Positions 9,758-17,323 of a stretch of DNA of 64,000 nt are shown in pieces (within the stretch, counting starts at the first letter, position 1; the number at the start of each line of letters is the position of its first letter). A program made the position numbers and the translations under genes. The notes under the pieces were generated by a model that saw only the letters and a program-made list of their open reading frames with translations, was not told the DNA's origin and ran no database searches. Source of the stretch: Saccharopolyspora dendranthemae (GTDB taxonomy: Bacteria > Actinomycetota > Actinomycetes > Mycobacteriales > Pseudonocardiaceae); contig NZ_VIWX01000002.1 in the NCBI RefSeq assembly GCF_007829955.1, forward strand, positions 496,001-560,000, given 5' to 3'.

Positions 9758-11179
9758 GTGACTGCGCTGGACGAGAAGCAGCGGGCTGACGGCCTGGTCG
9801 GCGGGCCGGCGGTCGAGGTGATCGAGACGTCGTCGCTGGGGGACCGCAGCTACCTGGCCACCGATGGTGAGGTCGCGGTCGTGGTGGATCCGCAGCGCGA
9901 CGTCGACAGGGTGCTCGCCGCGGCCGGCCGGGCCGGTGCGCGCATCGCCCTGGTCGTCGAGACGCACGTGCACAACGACTACGTCTCGGGTGGTCTGGAA
10001 CTGGCTCGTCTGACAGGCGCGGAGTACGGCGTGGCCGCGGCCGACGAGCTGCCCTTCGCGGGTCGTGACCTGGCCGACGGCGACGTGGTCGAGCTGTCGG
10101 GACGGATGCGCCTTCGCGTGGTGGCCACGCCCGGGCACACCTTCCACCACCTGTCCTACGTGCTCGAAGGCGAGGAGGGGCCGGTCGGCGTGTTCACGGG
10201 TGGTTCGCTGCTGTTCGGCACGACCGGGCGCACGGATCTGCTGGGTGCCGAGCACAGCGAGGAACTGGCCCGCCACCAGCACACCTCGGTGCGCAGACTC
10301 GCCGATCTGCTGCCGGACGGCGCTCAGATCTGGCCGACCCACGGGTTCGGGAGCTTTTGCTCGGCCACGCAGGCCTCGGGCGACTCGGCGACGGTCGGGG
10401 AGCAGAAGCGCAGCAACCCGGCGCTGACGTTGGGGGAGAGCGACTTCGTGCGGCAGACCCTGACCGGCCTGGACGCCTACCCGGCCTACTACGCGCACAT
10501 GGGCGTCCGCAACAGCGAAGGACCGAAGCCGCTGGACCTGCGCGAGCCCGCCCGAGCGGAGCCCGAAGAGCTGCGGCGGCGGCTGGAATCGGGCGAGTGG
10601 GTCGTGGATCTGCGCTCGCGCAAGGCGTTCGTCGTGTCGCACCTGGCGGGCACGGTCGGGCTCGGCCTGGACGGGCCGATGGCGACGTGGCTCGGGTGGA
10701 TGATCGAGTGGGGCGCACCGATCACGCTGCTCGGCGAATCCCGCGAGCAGGTCGCCGCGGCGCAGCGGGAACTCGCGCGCATCGGCATCGACGCGTTCGC
10801 CGGGGCCGCGGTGGGAACCCCCGAGCAGCTGGCGACCGATCCGGCTCAGCTCCGCAGCACTCGGACGGCGAGCTTCGCGGACCTGGCCGCCGCGCTCGAC
10901 GGCGACCCCGGCGAGTTCCCCGCGCCGGAGGTGGTGCTGGACGTGCGGACCCACAACGAGTTCACCGCCGCCCACATCGCCGACGCGGTGCACATCCCGC
11001 TCTACGAACTGGCGCAGCGACTCGACGAGGTCCCCGCCGGTGTGGTGTGGGTGCACTGCGGCAGCGGCTACCGCGCCACGGCAGCCGCCTCCGTGCTGGA
11101 GGCCGCCGGACGCACCGTCGTGCTCATCGACGACCACTTCGGCACCGCCGCCGAGGCCGGCGTCCCGATGAGCAGCTGA
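9758..11179 (+). CDS. MBL-fold persulfide dioxygenase/rhodanese fusion (CstB-like)
   Basis: The 473-residue protein begins with a metallo-beta-lactamase domain (about 15-250) with THVHNDYVSGG and ATPGHTFHHLSY. A rhodanese-like domain without cysteine follows (about 270-345), then an active-looking rhodanese (about 370-465) with Cys in VHCGSGYRAT. This is the CstB layout, in which persulfides are oxidised and sulfur is passed to sulfite to give thiosulfate. By alignment with ETHE1 the two iron-binding His are kept, but the Asp ligand (TGD) reads TGG in VFTGGSLLFGTTGRTDL. Metal binding may therefore differ. GTG 9758 is nine bases from AGGGAG (9743-9748); GTG 9752 is an alternative. The operator lies directly upstream. 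Confidence 0.88.
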   Translation: MTALDEKQRADGLVGGPAVEVIETSSLGDRSYLATDGEVAVVVDPQRDVDRVLAAAGRAGARIALVVETHVHNDYVSGGLELARLTGAEYGVAAADELPFAGRDLADGDVVELSGRMRLRVVATPGHTFHHLSYVLEGEEGPVGVFTGGSLLFGTTGRTDLLGAEHSEELARHQHTSVRRLADLLPDGAQIWPTHGFGSFCSATQASGDSATVGEQKRSNPALTLGESDFVRQTLTGLDAYPAYYAHMGVRNSEGPKPLDLREPARAEPEELRRRLESGEWVVDLRSRKAFVVSHLAGTVGLGLDGPMATWLGWMIEWGAPITLLGESREQVAAAQRELARIGIDAFAGAAVGTPEQLATDPAQLRSTRTASFADLAAALDGDPGEFPAPEVVLDVRTHNEFTAAHIADAVHIPLYELAQRLDEVPAGVVWVHCGSGYRATAAASVLEAAGRTVVLIDDHFGTAAEAGVPMSS

Positions 11180-11212
11180 TCACTCCGAACCGACCGAGAG
11201 GAAATCAACGGC

Positions 11213-11785
11213 ATGACCCCGTCCTTACCGGCGCACGTGGACCCGGCGCGACTGCGAGAGTCGCTCGACGGCGAGCGGATTCGCCTCATCGACGTGCGCA
11301 CACCTGGTGAGTTCTCCGCGGCCCACATCCCCGGTTCGCACAACGTTCCTCTGGACCTCGTCCAGGAACACCGCGACGAGCTTACGGCGCGGCACGAGGA
11401 CCCCGTGGTGCTGGTCTGCGCCTCGGGCAACAGAGCCGATCAGGCCCGCGCGTTGCTGGAAAGCGCCGGGTGGAACCGGATCAGCGTCCTGCGCGGCGGG
11501 ATCGCGGCCTGGGAGAACGAGAACGGCGAGCTCAGCCGCGGTCGCGGGGCCTGGGCGATGGAGCGGCAGGTGCGGTTGACGGCCGGACTGCTCGTGCTCA
11601 CCGGCGTGCTGGCCAGTACCCGCTACGAGAAGACCAAGTGGCTCGCCGGATTCGTGGGCGGCGGCCTGACCTTCGCCGCGATCACCGACACCTGCGCGAT
11701 GGCCCGGGTGCTCTCGTTGTTGCCGCACAACCGCGCACCCCGCTCGAACTCCCGGGCGCAGCTGGCGTCGCTGACCCGCGGATGA
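11213..11785 (+). CDS. Rhodanese with C-terminal DUF2892 membrane anchor
   Basis: The 190-residue protein has a rhodanese domain (about 5-105) with the active-site loop VCASGNRADQAR, whose Cys would carry the persulfide. Two hydrophobic helices of the DUF2892 type follow (about 122-140 and 145-165). The layout resembles YgaP, a membrane sulfurtransferase. It probably carries sulfane sulfur at the membrane and hands it on. It lies 33 bases after the MBL/rhodanese gene and is followed closely by the TauE exporter in the same operon. Confidence 0.88.
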   Translation: MTPSLPAHVDPARLRESLDGERIRLIDVRTPGEFSAAHIPGSHNVPLDLVQEHRDELTARHEDPVVLVCASGNRADQARALLESAGWNRISVLRGGIAAWENENGELSRGRGAWAMERQVRLTAGLLVLTGVLASTRYEKTKWLAGFVGGGLTFAAITDTCAMARVLSLLPHNRAPRSNSRAQLASLTRG

Positions 11786-11796
11786 GGTGACGTTCC

Positions 11797-12579
11797 TTGT
11801 TGCTGGCAGCGGGCTTCGGCGCGGTCATCGGTCTGATGCTGGGGCTGCTCGGCGCGGGCGGATCGATCCTCGCCATCCCAGCCCTGGTCTACGGCGTCGG
11901 GCAGCCCTGGGAGACTGCGATTCCCACGTCACTGGCCGTTGTCGCGCTGTCGTCGGCGGGCGGGCTGGTTCCTCGGCAGCGGCGCAGCGCAGTGCGGTGG
12001 CCGGTCGCGCTGGTCTTCGGCGCGGCCGGTATCCCGGCCGCCTTCGGCGGCGCAGCGCTCGGACGAGGGGTGCCGCAGCGGTGGCTGCTGCTGGCCTTCG
12101 CGGCGCTCATGGTCGTCGTGGCGGTGCGCATGCTGCGCGGCGGTGACGAGCGGGTCGGCGCCTGCCGCACGCACGACGGCGGGGTGCGCTGGCGCAGCTG
12201 CCTGCCCACATCCCTGCTGACCGGGGCAGCGGTGGGTGTACTCACCGGACTGTTCGGCGTCGGCGGGGGCTTCATCATCGTGCCCGCCCTCGCCCTGCTG
12301 CTCGGTCTGGGCGCTCAGGAAGCCGTGGCCACATCCGTGGTCGTGGTGCTGATCAACTCGATCGCCGGACTCGCCGCCCACGCCGGCACGGCGGCCGAGA
12401 TCGACTACGGAACCCTGATCGCCTTCGCCGGTGCCGCCGCAGTGGCCTCTGCTGTGTCCGCGCTCTTCTCGAGCGAGCTGAACCCGGCCACCGTGCGCCG
12501 CTGGTTCGCCGTCGTCGTCATCGCGGTCGCCGTCTTCGTCGCCGTGGCCGCCGTCCTCGACCCAGCCGCGCTGGGGTGA
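11797..12579 (+). CDS. TauE/SafE-family sulfite or sulfonate exporter
   Basis: The 260-residue protein has about eight membrane segments and the glycine-rich repeats of the family: GAVIGLMLGLLGAGGSILAIPAL near the start and GVLTGLFGVGGGFIIVPALALLLG near residue 150. It probably exports sulfite, thiosulfate or a related oxidised sulfur product made by the preceding enzymes. The start is TTG 11797, with GAGGTGA at 11784-11790; the gap to the previous stop is 11 bases. The gene ends 18 bases before a broken enoyl-CoA hydratase of the opposite strand, which marks a rearrangement junction. Confidence 0.88.
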   Translation: MLLAAGFGAVIGLMLGLLGAGGSILAIPALVYGVGQPWETAIPTSLAVVALSSAGGLVPRQRRSAVRWPVALVFGAAGIPAAFGGAALGRGVPQRWLLLAFAALMVVVAVRMLRGGDERVGACRTHDGGVRWRSCLPTSLLTGAAVGVLTGLFGVGGGFIIVPALALLLGLGAQEAVATSVVVVLINSIAGLAAHAGTAAEIDYGTLIAFAGAAAVASAVSALFSSELNPATVRRWFAVVVIAVAVFVAVAAVLDPAALG

Positions 12580-12596
12580 GGCGACGTGGGAAGAAG

Positions 12597-12876
12597 GCCT
12601 CCGCATCCGGGAGATGCCCATCGGCGCATCCCCGTCCGGGGCGACCCGGTTGCCGTTGCCGGCGCTGATCGCCTTCAGATCGGCGCCCGCGCAGAACGTA
12701 CCGCCCTCGCCGTGCAGCACGGCCACGGATGCGTCCTCATCGGCGTCGAAATCTCGGAAGGCTTCGGCGAGCGCCGATGCGGTGGGGCGGTCCACGGCAT
12801 TGCGCACCTGCGGGCGGTTGAGGCTGATGGTGGTCACCGGCCCGGCACACCGGACCACCACGGCATCGGTCGTCAT
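12597..12876 (-). pseudogene. Truncated enoyl-CoA hydratase (N-terminal third)
   Basis: From ATG 12876 (GAGGAG nine bases upstream) the frame encodes a normal crotonase N terminus. It has TTISLNRPQVRNAVDRPTAS and the oxyanion-hole strand EGGTFCAGADLKAI, and runs to about residue 93 (APMGISRMR). The similarity then stops. The frame continues only as an antisense reading of the TauE gene. A full enzyme needs about 260 residues including a second oxyanion glycine region, so this copy should be inactive. The break falls at the boundary with the sulfur operon and suggests deletion or insertion of foreign DNA there. Confidence 0.8.
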
Positions 12877-12920
12877 CGCGTCAGCACTCCTCGTAGGTGA
12901 TCCTCTGTTCCCACGAGCGG

Positions 12921-13271
12921 CTAGTCGGATGCACCCGATGCTGGTGGGCGCGGGTTGATGGCGGTCTCGAAGGGCGGCTTGCCGGTACCCGCGATCCTGT
13001 ACCTGTCCCAGGGGTCCGGGTCTGACAGGGTCGCGGTGGCCTCGCCGCTGGTCGTGCGCAGCGTGACGGTCGCTTTCCGGCCACCGACGAGGTCGCTGAT
13101 CCCGGCGTGGGGAGCAAGGCGGCCGTACCAGTGGAAGCGGCCATCGATGGGCTGGAAGTGCCCCCGGAGAACGACATCGACGGTGATCTCGGCGCTTTGG
13201 TCGAGCACGACCGCGGTTCCTGCGTAGTCATGGTCCGCGTGCGCGTCGTCAGGTGACATCGGCTCTGTCAT
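12921..13271 (-). CDS. DUF4873 domain protein
   Basis: The 116-residue soluble protein has the DUF4873 pattern: YAGTAVVLDQ, VDVVLRGHFQPIDGRFHWYGRL and WDRYRIAGTGKPPF near the end. The function is not established. In other actinobacteria the domain occurs alone or fused to flavin monooxygenases, and near AurF-like oxygenases as here. ATG 13271 has GGAGGG eight bases upstream. The gene follows the diiron oxygenase gene by 55 bases in a minus-strand operon. Confidence 0.8.
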   Translation of the reverse strand: MTEPMSPDDAHADHDYAGTAVVLDQSAEITVDVVLRGHFQPIDGRFHWYGRLAPHAGISDLVGGRKATVTLRTTSGEATATLSDPDPWDRYRIAGTGKPPFETAINPRPPASGASD

Positions 13272-13326
13272 CGTAGATCCCTCCGGCTGGTGAGACGGTT
13301 CCTGCTGCTCTCCACTCGGTTCCGCT

Positions 13327-14247
13327 TCATGCCGGACGCCGTTGCACCGAGTCCAGAAGGCCGGCGCGACGCAGCACGGCGCTGCTGGGACCGCGGATGA
13401 TGCCCATGTCCGCGAAGAGCTCGACGGCTTTGCGGGCCCAGTCGGCCTTGGCCTGGCGCCAGTGCGGGTTGGAATCGGCGACGCGCTTCGCCTCGCGCGG
13501 GTCGAGCCCGACGGAGGTGTAGACCTTGGGGTGCAGGAACTCCTCGGTGGCCACGAGCATCATGCCGGTCAAGGCCCAGCGGAGCGCTTCGCGCGCGAGG
13601 GGGCCGTGCGAGCGCCAGGCGCGTTCGAGTTCGTCCTTGGCGAAGCTGATGTGCCGCGCCTCCTCCAGGACGTGGATGCGGGAGACCATCCGGCCCAGCG
13701 GTTGCAGGCTCTCGTCGCGCATGATCTCCCGCTGCATGGCGTCGGCCAGTTCCTCGACGTAGATGGCCCCGGAGAACAGGAGCGTCGGCCCGACCACCGC
13801 GCCGAAGAGCTTTCCGGCCCGGTGGCCGAACCTGCTGGGCCGGTGCACGATTCCGTCGATCTTGTCGATGGCCTTGCCGAACATCGTGGAGTGGCGGCAC
13901 TCGTCGGCGATCTCGGTCAGCGCGTACTGCGCGCGGTGCGAGGTCGGGTCGGCGCTGTAGGCGTACCGGGTCAGGCCCTGCATGAGGATCAGCTCGAACC
14001 AGACCCCGGAGGCCGTGCTGGCACCGAGTTCCTGCATGCTCAATTCGGCTCGCTGCCGCTCTGAAAGCCCCTCCCACAGGGGCGTGCCGTACAGCGAGCA
14101 GCGGTGCGCCGGTTTGCCGTAGGCGCCGTCGACCAGCGGTGCGTCCCAGTCGATGTCGACATCGGGGTCGTAGGAGTGCTTCGCCGAGGAACGCTGCAAG
14201 CGCTCGGCGACGCGGTCGCTGGGTGCGGAGTCGGCGTTCGTGGTCAT
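13327..14247 (-). CDS. AurF-like diiron oxygenase (PF11583-type)
   Basis: The 306-residue all-helical protein has carboxylate/histidine motifs fitting a non-haem diiron centre: QELGASTASGVWFE, TEIADECRHSTMFG (ExxxH-like), IYVEELADAMQ and HVLEEARHISFAKDE (EExRH). AurF itself N-oxygenates p-aminobenzoate. Homologues beside acyl-CoA dehydrogenases have unknown substrates, so N-oxygenation is only one possibility. ATG 14247 is used, with GGAGGAC upstream; a longer frame from 14289 lacks a ribosome site. It sits in an operon with an acyl-CoA dehydrogenase and hydratase remnants under a TetR repressor. Confidence 0.82.
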   Translation of the reverse strand: MTTNADSAPSDRVAERLQRSSAKHSYDPDVDIDWDAPLVDGAYGKPAHRCSLYGTPLWEGLSERQRAELSMQELGASTASGVWFELILMQGLTRYAYSADPTSHRAQYALTEIADECRHSTMFGKAIDKIDGIVHRPSRFGHRAGKLFGAVVGPTLLFSGAIYVEELADAMQREIMRDESLQPLGRMVSRIHVLEEARHISFAKDELERAWRSHGPLAREALRWALTGMMLVATEEFLHPKVYTSVGLDPREAKRVADSNPHWRQAKADWARKAVELFADMGIIRGPSSAVLRRAGLLDSVQRRPA

Positions 14248-14285
14248 GGTGTCCTCCAGAGGAGCGGCGGGGAAAATCCGGTCGA

Positions 14286-14636
14286 TCAAGCTTCGGGAGG
14301 CCGGCCTCCACCGTCCGGGATGACCTGCCCGGAGTCGCGGTAGGCGACGGCGGCGTGGAACCCGTCGCGCTCGGCGAAATCGTGGAACCAGCGGCCTTCC
14401 GGCGAGTGCCGGGTGATGCCGTCGGACTGCTTGAGGTCGTAGCCCGCGCAGAACGCCCGGCCCGCGCCCTGCAGCACGATGACCCGCATGCGATCGTCCT
14501 CGTCGGCCCGCCGCACCGCCTCGCGGATCTCCGAGGGCATCACGTCGTTGATGGCATTCAACCGGTCCGGCCGGTTCAGCGTCAGGTACGCCTTCCGATC
14601 CCGCACCTGGTCGTCGAGCGTGCCGAAATCACTCAT
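14286..14636 (-). pseudogene. Second truncated enoyl-CoA hydratase
   Basis: The 116-residue frame starts MSDFGTLDDQ after GGAGG (spacing 5). It has crotonase motifs KAYLTLNRPDRLNAINDVMP and GAGRAFCAGYDLKQSD. It then ends with an unrelated short tail and a stop, at less than half the family's usual 260-300 residues. The second active-site half is absent, so hydratase activity is unlikely. It lies 18 bases after the acyl-CoA dehydrogenase gene. A functional short form is conceivable but no catalytic core remains. Confidence 0.78.
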
Positions 14637-14654
14637 CACTTCCTCCATCCGGCG

Positions 14655-16286
14655 TCAGTCCTGTTCCCGGCGGACGCGGTCGATGATCGCTCGGGTGTCC
14701 ACACCGGAGGGAAGGGTGCCGAATGCCACGCCCCAGTCGCGATCGAGACGGGAGGCCGTGAACGCGTCGGCGACCGCCGGATGACCGTGGCGATGCAGCA
14801 GTGAACCTTGCAGGACCAGCGCCATGAGTTCCACGATCCGGCGAGCGCGATGCTGGACGTCGTCGAAGTCGCCGAGTTCCTTGCGCAACTGGGAGATCGC
14901 CAGGTCCAGCCGCTCGTCCGCGCCGAACGCCTGCTCGACTTCCGCGAAGTACGCTTCCACGCACTCGGGCTGTTTCGCCATGGCGCGCAACGCGTCCAGG
15001 GCGGCGACGTTGCCCGATCCTTCCCAGATCGACGGCAGCGGTGATTCGCGGAACAGGCGGGGCATGCCCGATTCCTCGACGTACCCGTTCCCGCCGAGGC
15101 ATTCCAACGCTTCCGCTGCGTGCGCGGGTGCGCGCTTGCACACCCAGTACTTGGTCACCGCCAAGCCGATCCGGCGGAACAGCTCCTCCTGCGCATCGCC
15201 GGCTGCCGCGCGGTCCACCGCACCGGCCAACCGCATTCCGGCGATCGTGGCGGCTTCGGACTCGACCGCCAGGTCGGCGAGCACGTTGGCCATCAGGGGC
15301 TGGTCGATGAGCAGTTCGCCGAACGCGCGGCGGTGCGCTGCGTGGTGCACCGCCTGCACGACGCCCAGACGCATGCCGGAGGCCGAACCGATCGCGCAGT
15401 CCAGCCTGGTCATGTTGACCATCTGGATGATCGTGGCGACCCCGCGGCCCTCGTCGCCCACCAGGTGGCCGACTGCGCCGTCGTACTCGATCTCCGAGGA
15501 GGCGTTGGAGCGGTTGCCCAGCTTGTCCTTCAGCCGCTGCAGGTGGATCGCGTTGCGGCTGCCGTCGGGCAGCACGCGGGGAACCAGGAAGCACGACAGC
15601 CCGCCGGGAGCCTGCGCCAGCGTGAGGAACACATCCGACATCGGCGCCGAGGTGAACCACTTGTGCCCGGTGAGGACGTGGCCGTCCGCGGCCGGGGTGG
15701 CCGCGGTCGTGTTGGCGCGGACGTCGGAGCCGCCCTGCTTCTCGGTCATCGACATGCCCGCGATCAGACCGCGCTTTCCCGTCGGCTCGCGCAACCCGTA
15801 GTCGTAGTGCGGAGAAGCCAGCAGCGGAACGTAGGTCGCGGCGAGCGCGGGCTCGGCGCGCAACGCGGGCACAGCCGCGTAGGTCATCGAGATCGGGCAC
15901 AGGTGACCGGGATCGGTCTGCCCCCACACGTACATCTTCGCCGCGCGGGCGACGTGCGCACCGACGCGTTCCTCCTGCCACGGAGCGGCGTGCAGCCCGT
16001 TGCCCGTTGCCACCGTCATCAGGTCGTGCCAGTGCGGGTGGAACTCAACCTCGTCCACCCGGTGCCCGTACCGGTCGTGCGCGCGCAGCACGGGCGGGTT
16101 CTCCTCGACCAGGCGGCCCCACTCCTGGACCTGCGAACTCCCCGCGAGCACGCCGAGTTCGCGGACCTCGCGCTCGGCCCATCCCGCGCCTTCGCGCCGG
16201 AGCCCCTCCAGCAGCACCGGGTTGTCGGCGACGTCGTGGTCCACCAGCTGCGGAACCTGGTTGGTGACCTCATGTGTCGCTGGCAT
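14655..16286 (-). CDS. Acyl-CoA dehydrogenase, AidB-like
   Basis: The 543-residue flavoenzyme is longer than classical acyl-CoA dehydrogenases and matches the AidB/isovaleryl-type branch. An N-terminal AidB extension starts TNQVPQLVDHDVADNPVLLE, then come GMSMTEKQGGSDVRANTT (flavin and substrate loop), GHKWFTSAPMSDVFL, MVNMTRLDCAIGSASGMR, ECLGGNGYVEESGMPRLFRE and PLPSIWEGSGNV. The last motif contains the region of the usual catalytic acid. It probably dehydrogenates a branched or unusual acyl-CoA. ATG 16286 overlaps the tetR end by 17 bases, so the repressor and enzyme are co-translated. It is likely derepressed with the operon when the TetR ligand is present. Confidence 0.9.
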   Translation of the reverse strand: MPATHEVTNQVPQLVDHDVADNPVLLEGLRREGAGWAEREVRELGVLAGSSQVQEWGRLVEENPPVLRAHDRYGHRVDEVEFHPHWHDLMTVATGNGLHAAPWQEERVGAHVARAAKMYVWGQTDPGHLCPISMTYAAVPALRAEPALAATYVPLLASPHYDYGLREPTGKRGLIAGMSMTEKQGGSDVRANTTAATPAADGHVLTGHKWFTSAPMSDVFLTLAQAPGGLSCFLVPRVLPDGSRNAIHLQRLKDKLGNRSNASSEIEYDGAVGHLVGDEGRGVATIIQMVNMTRLDCAIGSASGMRLGVVQAVHHAAHRRAFGELLIDQPLMANVLADLAVESEAATIAGMRLAGAVDRAAAGDAQEELFRRIGLAVTKYWVCKRAPAHAAEALECLGGNGYVEESGMPRLFRESPLPSIWEGSGNVAALDALRAMAKQPECVEAYFAEVEQAFGADERLDLAISQLRKELGDFDDVQHRARRIVELMALVLQGSLLHRHGHPAVADAFTASRLDRDWGVAFGTLPSGVDTRAIIDRVRREQD

Positions 16287-16881
16287 GCGCAACTCCCAAC
16301 GCTCGCATCGTGAAAGTGACCAAGCCGGGGATCGTGTCCGGACCCACCGCGCCCTCGGCCAGCGGACCCACCAGCGCCTCCGCCCCGGCACCGACCAGCG
16401 CCGAGGCGGTCAGCAGCGGATCCTGGGCCGGCAGCACCCCGGCTTCGACGCCTTCCCTGATCCCTTCGGCGAAGAAGTCGCGGAAGGCCTCGCGGAACAC
16501 CAGCCGCTCGGCATCCACCGCCGGGTCCACGGGTTCCGCCAGCAGGGCGTAGGCCAGCCGCGGGGCTTTCATCGCCCGCCCGGCGAACGTCTCGATGACC
16601 GCGACGATCCGTTCGACCACGTCGCCCGAACGCTCCGAAGCCTCGGTCACCGCGGCCACCTCGCGGGAGACCACCGTGCGGAACAGTTCGGCGGCCAGTT
16701 CCGCCTTGCTGGGGAAGTGCTGGTACACGCTGCCCGTGGCGATCCCGGCCCTGCTCGCGACGGCGGCCATCGAGCACCCCGCGTACCCCTCCTCGGCCAG
16801 CAGGGCGATCGCGGCCTCCAGCACCACGTCCCGCTGAGCGTTCATCCGGGCTTGCACCGCAGGCGTGCGTCGGTATGGCAT
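16270..16881 (-). CDS. TetR-family repressor of the acyl-CoA operon
   Basis: The 203-residue regulator has an N-terminal helix-turn-helix (about 20-65): LEAAIALLAEEGYAGCSMAA, then VASRAGIATGSVYQHFPSKA. A ligand-binding helical domain follows. It heads the minus-strand operon with the acyl-CoA dehydrogenase. The ATG at 16881 abuts a 13-bp inverted repeat and no Shine-Dalgarno is seen, so the mRNA may be leaderless or translation may start weakly. An acyl-CoA ligand is likely from the operon content but is not shown. Confidence 0.9.
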   Translation of the reverse strand: MPYRRTPAVQARMNAQRDVVLEAAIALLAEEGYAGCSMAAVASRAGIATGSVYQHFPSKAELAAELFRTVVSREVAAVTEASERSGDVVERIVAVIETFAGRAMKAPRLAYALLAEPVDPAVDAERLVFREAFRDFFAEGIREGVEAGVLPAQDPLLTASALVGAGAEALVGPLAEGAVGPDTIPGLVTFTMRALGVAHASDT

Positions 16882-16914
16882 GTGAAGCAGTGAACCACTG
16901 ATTCACTGCTTCAC
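16882..16914. promoter_or_regulatory. TetR operator, perfect 13-bp inverted repeat
   Basis: The arms GTGAAGCAGTGAA (16882-16894) and TTCACTGCTTCAC (16902-16914) are exact reverse complements with a 7-base spacer. The repeat touches the tetR start codon, so the repressor probably binds over its own promoter. Confidence 0.85.
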
Positions 16915-16959
16915 GCAAGCGGCACCGAACAGCGGAACTGGAGGGACGTCCGAGGTGTC

Positions 16960-16981
16960 GTAACGGCGGTGCTCACGGATC
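16960..16981 (+). promoter_or_regulatory. Cluster motif copy 1 (before mbtH)
   Basis: GTAACGGCGG, 7 bases, then GGATC. This is one of five copies of a two-part site in the cluster. It ends 80 bases before the chosen mbtH start. Confidence 0.65.
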
Positions 16982-17061
16982 CCCGGTGGGGCGGCCGGTA
17001 CGAGGATGACGGGGTCTGCGGTGAACCGGCGTGCGAAGGACACAGAAAGGCGGTGAGCGGG

Positions 17062-17268
17062 GTGAACCCGTTCGACGATCCCGATGCCACGTTCCTGGTG
17101 CTGGTCAACGACGAAGGTCAGCACTCGCTGTGGCCCGCGTTCGCCGATGTGCCCGACGGGTGGCACATCGCTCACGACCAGGACACGCGCGCGGCCTGCA
17201 TGACCTACGTCGAGGAGAACTGGACGGATCTGCGTCCCGCGAGCTTGATCGAGGCCATGGGCGGCTGA
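17062..17268 (+). CDS. MbtH-like NRPS partner protein
   Basis: The 68-residue protein begins MNPFDDPDATFLVLVNDEGQ and carries the family signature SLWPAFADVPDGW, then CMTYVEENWTDLRPASL. MbtH-like proteins bind NRPS adenylation domains and are needed for their folding or activity. No A domain is present in this window, so the partner must lie to the right or elsewhere. GTG 17062 is chosen because the family starts MNPFDD; GTG 17053 would add three residues. It is the first gene of the cluster on the left, 56 bases before the dioxygenase gene, and has the cluster motif upstream. Confidence 0.93.
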   Translation: MNPFDDPDATFLVLVNDEGQHSLWPAFADVPDGWHIAHDQDTRAACMTYVEENWTDLRPASLIEAMGG

Positions 17269-17323
17269 CCGGCCCGCCGCGCGAACACGACCTGAGTTCC
17301 GTACCGATGAAGGAGATTCCGTT

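Noticed and set aside
11929..12876. A 315-codon frame that could be read as a full-size enoyl-CoA hydratase
   Set aside because: Only the first 93 residues are crotonase-like. The rest is the antisense of the TauE gene, so the entry was reduced to a truncated pseudogene.
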